DNA of 64,000 nucleotides from Hyphomicrobium sp. (GTDB lineage Bacteria; Pseudomonadota; Alphaproteobacteria; Rhizobiales; Hyphomicrobiaceae), in contig JALHOF010000011.1 of NCBI GenBank assembly GCA_022843145.1, positions 108,721 through 172,720 on the forward strand, written 5' to 3'. Every line of letters begins with the position of its first letter. Within the stretch, counting starts at the first letter, position 1. A model generated the notes under the pieces. The model was not told the origin of the DNA. It saw only the letters and a program-made list of their open reading frames with translations, and made no database searches. The translations under genes and the position numbers were made by a program. Shown here piece after piece: positions 58,955-64,000 of this stretch.

Positions 58955-60170
58955 TCATTGCTGGCCGGCCGCGGCCCCACTTCTTCTGCTGCAGTTCGCG
59001 ATGGTTCGCGTAGCAGATCGCAAGCTGCCGCTCGGGCGTAAATTCGCGGATCTCGTGCGACACCATCTCCGGCGTCACCGCGCCCGACCGCATCCTGTCG
59101 CGCATCTCGGCGAAAGCGCCCGCGAGCCGGTCGGCCATGTCGTCTTCGCTCTCGGAACGGTCGACGAGATAACCCGAGACACCGTCTTTGATCACGCTGC
59201 GAAGCTGCGGCAAGTGTATCGCGCAGACGGGCCGCCCCACGCCGAGTGTCTCGAGCACGGAAAACGGCATGCCCTCGAACTCGGACGTCAGGATGCCCGC
59301 GTGAACGTTGCCCAGCACCTCGGCAACCCCCTGCGCCGTCTTGAACCCGTGCAGTTTCGAAATAGCGCGGATCGCCGCGAATTCGGGGAAGCGTTCAGGA
59401 TCGCTGGTCCCCATGTAGTGAAATTCGACGCCTTCGCCGATGCGCTCGCGCAATTTCGCGATCGTTTTGAACATCAGCGGCGGCACCTTGAACAGGTCGA
59501 GCCGCCCTGCAAATGCGACGCGGAAGCCGCCATCGTCCGGGAAAGGGCGCGTACCGAACCTGCGCGTGTCGACCCACGTCGAAAGGGTGTCGATCTTGTG
59601 CGCCGCGAACGGATACGTCGCACGGATGCGCTCGGTGATGATCGGATTGACGCAGAGAAACTTGTCGCACGACTTCACCGCCAGCCATTCGTTGACGTTG
59701 TGAACGTAGCGATAGCTCTTCAAAAGGCTATCCATCTGCCGTTTCGGGGCGCCTTCTCCGTGCAGCATCTGGACGAACGGTATGCCGAGCATTCGCACCA
59801 GCGTCGCAAACTCGACGCGCTGCAGATCGACGCTCGTCGGCTGCTCCCTCAGCACGCGGCGCACCGCCTGTAGGTGACGCAACAGGCCCTGCATAAATTG
59901 GAAGTTGATCGAGTCCTTGATGCTCTTGGCCGCCTCGCGCGCGCGGTCGTCCGGGAAATGGAGCACCGGCATGAAGTCGAACGAACGCCCGCGGAACTCC
60001 ACCTTCGTGACTTCGCCGAGCTTCGCCGTTCCGCTCGCATCGACACCGATCATCAGGAACGTGAAATCGTCCGGCAAAAACGCGATCATGTCGCGAATGA
60101 AGGTCTCGAGACCGCCGACCTTGGCGCCTCGCGGATCGAACGAATGAATGACGCACAGTCGATGTTGCAT
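58932..60170 (-). CDS. GT4-family glycosyltransferase
   Basis: The 412-residue GT-B enzyme starts MQHRLCVIHSFDPRGAKVGG (then LETFIRDM), the typical acceptor-domain opening. The donor domain shows FRVAFAGRLDLFKVPPLMFK, VEFHYMGTSDPERFPEF and the E-x7-E-type TSEFEGMPFSVLETLGVGRP. Transcribed on the opposite strand to the neighbouring glycosyltransferases and tail-to-tail with the GH10 gene, it could share a transcript with the upstream flippase gene (119 bp apart). Confidence 0.9.
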   Translation of the reverse strand: MQHRLCVIHSFDPRGAKVGGLETFIRDMIAFLPDDFTFLMIGVDASGTAKLGEVTKVEFRGRSFDFMPVLHFPDDRAREAAKSIKDSINFQFMQGLLRHLQAVRRVLREQPTSVDLQRVEFATLVRMLGIPFVQMLHGEGAPKRQMDSLLKSYRYVHNVNEWLAVKSCDKFLCVNPIITERIRATYPFAAHKIDTLSTWVDTRRFGTRPFPDDGGFRVAFAGRLDLFKVPPLMFKTIAKLRERIGEGVEFHYMGTSDPERFPEFAAIRAISKLHGFKTAQGVAEVLGNVHAGILTSEFEGMPFSVLETLGVGRPVCAIHLPQLRSVIKDGVSGYLVDRSESEDDMADRLAGAFAEMRDRMRSGAVTPEMVSHEIREFTPERQLAICYANHRELQQKKWGRGRPAMINVAASL

Positions 60171-60289
60171 CTACGTTGCCTTGCCTGTTCCGCTTTTCCG
60201 CGCGCCCGGACACTAACAATCTTCGTGCCATCGCGCCTGCCGGCACCGCATCTTCGCACACTTGACTGCCGTGTTGGTCAAAGCGCTGT

Positions 60290-61735
60290 TTACCCTGCCG
60301 CACGCCTCGCCAGACGCCAAATCTGCCGGATCAAGACATCCCGCGCATCGGGATAGAACGCCAGTATTCCTAAGGCGTAGAGCACGACACCCACGCCCAT
60401 GGCCATGCCGATCGACAGCGCGGTCGGCACCGTGGGCAGCGCGTTGACCGCAGCCACCATGACACCCGTGGCAAGCGCCAGCTTCGCGAAATCACGTGCG
60501 GGCAATGCAAATCGATACCAGCGCCATGCCACCGCGAGCGTGACGACGAGGCTCGCCAAGGTTCCGGCCGCGGCGCCCGCGACCACCCCGGGCAGGCCGC
60601 CAAAATACAACCCGACGGCCGCTCCAGCGATGGTGGCCACGGCATCGATGGCGTCGTTGACCAGCGGCACCTTCGGGTTCTCGTGCAGCAGGAAGACCTG
60701 CTCGCCAAAATGTGTGCGGAAATTGCGCAGCGCACCCGCCACGATCGCCAGCGGCAGCACTGCGACGGTCATCTCGCGATACGGCTCCGCGATGATCAAC
60801 CTGACGAGCGGCTCGCTCACCGCCCAGAGCCCGCCCGCCGCCGGCGCGAGCGCCGCCATCAACAGCACGCCGTTGCGCTCGAGTTGCGCCTGGCCTTCCG
60901 CCATGCCGCCGTCGCGCGCGCGCTTCACCGCTAGCGGGAACGCGGCCGCCGTCACCAGCATCGCCGCGAATGCAGCGGCGCGCAGGCCCAAGGCCCATCC
61001 CACCGTAACAAGGCCGACCGCCGCCGCCCCCTCCGTCCACTCGACGACGAAGCGTACGCCGTTGTTTGCGACCCATACGAGAACGGCGCCGATGACCAGC
61101 GGCAGACCGTACGTGAGCGCCGCGCCGACCATCTCGCGCGACGCCTCGCGGGGCCTGTTGCCGATCCCAAGTCTCCACACCGCGAACACGAACGACACGA
61201 TCTGCGCCAGTGCATAGCCCCAAAGCACCGCCGCGGCCGTCGGGCCCATCACATGCACGAGGCCCAATCCGAAGCCGAGGCCTGCAACCGGCCACATCGA
61301 TTGCAGCACGGTATAAGCCAGCGTATCCGCCTCCGTGCGCGCCCGGTCCGTCATGTGCGTGACGAGCGCACGGCTCGCCATGTAGGAAGCGCTCGCCACG
61401 ACGAGTTGCGGGGTCCATTGCGCCGAGATCAACGCTGGTAGCGCCAGAACGACGAGCATGGTGCCGATCGTCGACAGAATGAAGAGCGCCAGTTCCGTAT
61501 TGAGATACGAGGCACGCCCGGGCGCATGACCCGCGCCATCGAAGTATCGCACCGTGTAGAGACTGAACCAGAACAACCCGCCGAGATAGACGAGTTCCTG
61601 CGCCGCCGCGATCAGCGCGAAAGCGCCCATTTCACCCGGCGACAGATAGTAGGTCCACACCACCGCCGAAACGAACTGGAACACGGGCCCAACCACTTGT
61701 GCCGGCAGGTAGAGTATGGTCTGGCGGAGTAGCAT
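60290..61735 (-). CDS. Wzx-type polysaccharide flippase
   Basis: The 481-residue protein has about 14 membrane helices and the general MOP/Wzx sequence pattern (QTILYLPAQVVGPVFQFVSA near the start; YGLPLVIGAVLVWVANNGVR; ENPKVPLVNDAIDAVATIAG). It would flip lipid-linked repeat units to the periplasm for the Wzy-type polymerase. Arginines spaced in the helices are expected in this family. It is divergent from the GINT1-like gene; the 286-bp gap shows no definite promoter. Confidence 0.85.
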   Translation of the reverse strand: MLLRQTILYLPAQVVGPVFQFVSAVVWTYYLSPGEMGAFALIAAAQELVYLGGLFWFSLYTVRYFDGAGHAPGRASYLNTELALFILSTIGTMLVVLALPALISAQWTPQLVVASASYMASRALVTHMTDRARTEADTLAYTVLQSMWPVAGLGFGLGLVHVMGPTAAAVLWGYALAQIVSFVFAVWRLGIGNRPREASREMVGAALTYGLPLVIGAVLVWVANNGVRFVVEWTEGAAAVGLVTVGWALGLRAAAFAAMLVTAAAFPLAVKRARDGGMAEGQAQLERNGVLLMAALAPAAGGLWAVSEPLVRLIIAEPYREMTVAVLPLAIVAGALRNFRTHFGEQVFLLHENPKVPLVNDAIDAVATIAGAAVGLYFGGLPGVVAGAAAGTLASLVVTLAVAWRWYRFALPARDFAKLALATGVMVAAVNALPTVPTALSIGMAMGVGVVLYALGILAFYPDARDVLIRQIWRLARRAAG

Positions 61736-62021
61736 GAGCCTCGCGTAGTGGCCGTTAGGGCCCGTTGTCCGAGGGCCACGTCGAGCCCATGTCGCATATC
61801 GCGCCGTCTTGCAGACGCCACGCAGTTGCCGGATGCGTTGCAGTCTGCGTGCCGGTTTGTACGCTTGTTCGATGGCTGCCGTTCGGCCGCGGCACGCGGA
61901 TTGCTGCTAGCCAAGCTCGATACCCAGGCTTGGACGAGTCCGATCGTCTCAGCCGGCAACTCCGCATTAACTAGCCCGGCCCGTGACGAGGTCAAGGTGA
62001 CGAAACGGTACCCGATTTCCG
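61736..62021. other. Divergent intergenic region, flippase / GINT1-like gene
   Basis: This 286-bp gap must contain two divergent promoters. I see no consensus promoter, hairpin or convincing small gene; open frames through it are antisense or lack ribosome-binding sites. Confidence 0.4.
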
Positions 62022-63518
62022 ATGCAGATCGCCATCAAGCTTGATCCGATGCGCCTGCGGCGATGGCATCTCTGGCTGCTCGATGCCCTGTCGACGCACG
62101 GTTTCCCGGCCGCACAGGTCCTGTTTGCTCCATCGCCAGCGCCCCGCTTGCCGGCCGGCGTCGAGTTGCTGCTCCGCCTCGAACGCAAGACGGGCCGTGT
62201 CGCCGCACTGAACGCGCTCGATCACATGCCCGCGAGCGATCCCGCTTTCGCGCGCTCATCCCATTCCGGGACGCCGCCTCGCCTCATCATCGATCTCAGC
62301 GGAACCGCTTCCTTAGCGGAAGCGACCACGCTCGTCCCGCTCTTCGATGGGTCGGCCGACGAGCGCGCACTCTGGGCGGCTCTACTTGCCGGCCGCGCCC
62401 CGGCGATCTCGGTTGGCGGCGGGGCGTTGCGGCAGCCTGTCGATATGGCGCTCCCCGCCGTCGAGTCGCCGTCGAACCTGCATAGTGCTGCGGCGACGTC
62501 GTTCGCTCGCGTCGTCGAGGCTCTGGCCATCGCCGCGCGCGACATCACGGCCGGACGAGACCTCGTGCCACGCATGAACACGACGTTGCCTCTCTCCGCC
62601 CGTCGCAGCGGCACTGCGCTTGGGTTCGCGACGGGCCTGATTGCCACGAAGCTTCAGCGCATGCTTGACAGGCGCTTCGGCGCCGAACCCGTCTGGTCGG
62701 TTGCCTATCGCGCAGCGCCGTCGGGCCGGACACACCCTCCGTCGCCGCTCCTCGCCGATGCGTTCTCGCGCCTGCCCGACGACGGCCTCCGCTACTATGC
62801 CGACCCGTTCTTGTTCCGGCACGGAGATCGTTTGCACCTCTTCGTCGAGGAGTTTCCCTTCGCCACAGAACGCGGGATCATTTCGCTTTCGACACTCGAT
62901 GCGGACGGACACTTCACCACGCCGCGCGCGGTCCTGGAGCGGCCGTATCATCTCTCCTATCCGCAAGTGTTCGAACGCGACGGCGAGATCTGGATGATGC
63001 CCGAGGCGTCTGCTTCCGGCGCGATCGAACTCTACCGTGCCGATCGGTTTCCCGATCGCTTCGTCCTCCACGCCCGTCTCGTCGAGGGGGCGTTCCATGA
63101 CGCCACCTTGTTCGAACACGACAACCGTCTCTGGATTGCAGCCGGCAGCCAGTGCCAGGGCAGCTCGACCTGGGACGCGCTGTCCCTGTTCCATGCCGAC
63201 CACCTCGAAGGGTCGTGGACACCGCACGCCCGCAACCCGGTCGTCGTCGATGCGCGATGCGCGAGACCAGCCGGCGAACTCTATCGCCAGGATGGTGCGC
63301 TTTGGCGCCCGTCGCAGGATTGCAGCGGCGGCTACGGCTCGGCGCTGACACTCGCGCGCGTCGACCGCCTGACCCCCGACGAGTTCGCCGAGACGCCCAT
63401 TGCGACGCTACGCCTCGGTGATGCGCGCGGGCTGAGCGGCCCACACACCTGCAATCACACGGCCGGCTACGAAGTCATTGACGCGTTTGCACCAAGACGC
63501 TGGAAGCCGGGCGGATGA
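62022..63518 (+). CDS. GINT1-like (glucosamine inositolphosphorylceramide transferase N-domain) protein
   Basis: The 498-residue protein has an N-terminal part without clear motifs (1-225, possibly formyl-transferase-like at the start) and a C-terminal five-bladed propeller-like domain: YYADPFLFRHGDRLHLFVEE, LSYPQVFERDGEIWMMPEAS, FHDATLFEHDNRLWIAAG, ARPAGELYRQDGALWRPSQD. The repeated DP(F/T)LF and WM(M)PE patterns match the domain placed N-terminally in plant GINT1 enzymes. Bacterial relatives lie in EPS clusters; whether they bind or transfer sugar is not known. The start lacks a strong ribosome-binding site; ATG 62049 is an alternative. Confidence 0.78.
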   Translation: MQIAIKLDPMRLRRWHLWLLDALSTHGFPAAQVLFAPSPAPRLPAGVELLLRLERKTGRVAALNALDHMPASDPAFARSSHSGTPPRLIIDLSGTASLAEATTLVPLFDGSADERALWAALLAGRAPAISVGGGALRQPVDMALPAVESPSNLHSAAATSFARVVEALAIAARDITAGRDLVPRMNTTLPLSARRSGTALGFATGLIATKLQRMLDRRFGAEPVWSVAYRAAPSGRTHPPSPLLADAFSRLPDDGLRYYADPFLFRHGDRLHLFVEEFPFATERGIISLSTLDADGHFTTPRAVLERPYHLSYPQVFERDGEIWMMPEASASGAIELYRADRFPDRFVLHARLVEGAFHDATLFEHDNRLWIAAGSQCQGSSTWDALSLFHADHLEGSWTPHARNPVVVDARCARPAGELYRQDGALWRPSQDCSGGYGSALTLARVDRLTPDEFAETPIATLRLGDARGLSGPHTCNHTAGYEVIDAFAPRRWKPGG

Positions 63519-63584
63519 CCCGACAACGCCACTGCTGGCGGCACCGGCCTCTCGCATCTCCACGAGGTCCACGCCGTCTCTCTC

Positions 63585-63614
63585 TTGGCTCCGTCCCCGC
63601 AATCGGTCTATAAG
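63585..63614 (+). promoter_or_regulatory. Promoter for tRNA-Thr
   Basis: TTGGCT (63585-63590) and TATAAG (63609-63614) are 18 bp apart on the plus strand, 15 bp before the mature tRNA 5' end. Confidence 0.55.
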
Positions 63615-63628
63615 GGCCACCTCGGTTC

Positions 63629-63703
63629 GCCGGCTTAGCACAGTGGTAGTGCACCTGATTTGTAATCAGGGGGTCGCAGGTTCAAATCCTGCAGCCGGCA
63701 CCA
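63629..63703 (+). tRNA. tRNA-Thr (TGT anticodon), 3' CCA encoded
   Basis: The 75-nt cloverleaf has acceptor GCCGGCT paired with AGCCGGC, discriminator A and an encoded CCA. The anticodon stem CTGAT/ATCAG encloses loop TTTGTAA with anticodon TGT. The T-arm GCAGG-TTCAAAT-CCTGC is canonical. No integrase or attachment-site duplication is visible beside it. Confidence 0.97.
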
Positions 63704-64000
63704 ATGAACTCAATGGCTTATTGGGTCTTCGCGCCTCGAAGTATTGGCCGGGGCGCTGCCCATCGACAGATCGCCGTGTTCCTCAAACATCTCCGTGAAA
63801 ATGTATCGAGGCACCTCGCGGCAAGCGTCCGCGGGCGCTCATTGCTGCCCGCCAGCGCGAGACGCCGACTGCCGCAACTTGATCGTCTCCCTGCGGTGAG
63901 GACCGCCTTGCTTTGATGGCCTGGCTGCCGGAGTCTTCGCGCTGATCGAAGTCGGTGGGCGAGGGGTGGAAGTGTCCACAAAGCGGATTATGGGCACGAA
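63704..64000. other. Downstream of tRNA-Thr to window end, nothing supported
   Basis: These 297 bp hold only short open frames without ribosome-binding sites or family resemblance, including one starting right at the tRNA end. I see no terminator with a T-run and no mobile-element sign. Confidence 0.4.

Noticed and set aside
63704..63916. 70-codon frame starting at the end of tRNA-Thr, as a gene or integrated element
   Set aside because: No ribosome-binding site, no family, no integrase and no duplicated tRNA end.

Overview
The window is GC-rich bacterial chromosome from an alphaproteobacterium, most likely of the order Hyphomicrobiales (Rhizobiales). The evidence is the RpoB, RpoC and L7/L12 sequences, HWE-type histidine kinases, a complete PhyR-NepR-EcfG general stress response, and PrsD/PrsE plus ExoP-type exopolysaccharide genes. 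I see no insertion sequence, prophage, integrase or CRISPR array. The species cannot be named from the sequence alone.

Region 1 (1-15883, nearly all on the minus strand) is the conserved ribosomal/RNA polymerase segment. In transcription order it runs tRNA-Gly, tuf, [UPF0145 gene], tRNA-Trp, secE, nusG, rplK, rplA, rplJ, rplL, rpoB, rpoC, then the start of rpsL, cut by the window edge. The leaders between these genes carry strong hairpins, and rpsL has a near-consensus promoter with a leader of about 220 nt. The EF-Tu has an unusual, longer switch I.

Region 2 (16051-34440) is a general stress response island. It holds an HWE kinase with a receiver domain, PhyR, a Dps protein, EcfG and NepR. 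Around them are small stress-type genes: DUF883, DUF1328, tandem CsbD and a PRC-barrel protein. Five exact copies of the EcfG promoter pattern GGAAC-N16-CGTT lie upstream of genes here, plus one near match upstream of dps. The region also has a degenerate HSR1-type GTPase, a Crp/Fnr regulator, a long AI-2E family exporter, a CHASE-HWE kinase, an SLC13-type transporter with RCK_C domains and a secreted matrixin protease.

Region 3 (34551-41940) is a tightly overlapping ten-gene Mrp/Mbh-like cation/proton antiporter operon. Its order is mnhE-F-G-(MrpA C-terminal module)-B-C-D, followed by two more MrpD-like antiporter subunits and a small membrane protein. There is no full-length MrpA. A tRNA-Tyr gene, rlmB and three small membrane or secreted proteins follow.

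Region 4 (45118-63518) is an export and exopolysaccharide locus. A PrsD/PrsE type I secretion pair precedes a Wzx/Wzy-type polysaccharide cluster: initiating sugar transferase, Wzz/tyrosine-kinase-like co-polymerase with a broken P-loop, Wzy-like polymerase, WecG-type and three GT4 glycosyltransferases, a Tat-exported GH10 glycanase, a Wzx flippase and a GINT1-like protein. No Wza/ExoF outer-membrane exporter is visible here. A tRNA-Thr gene closes the window.
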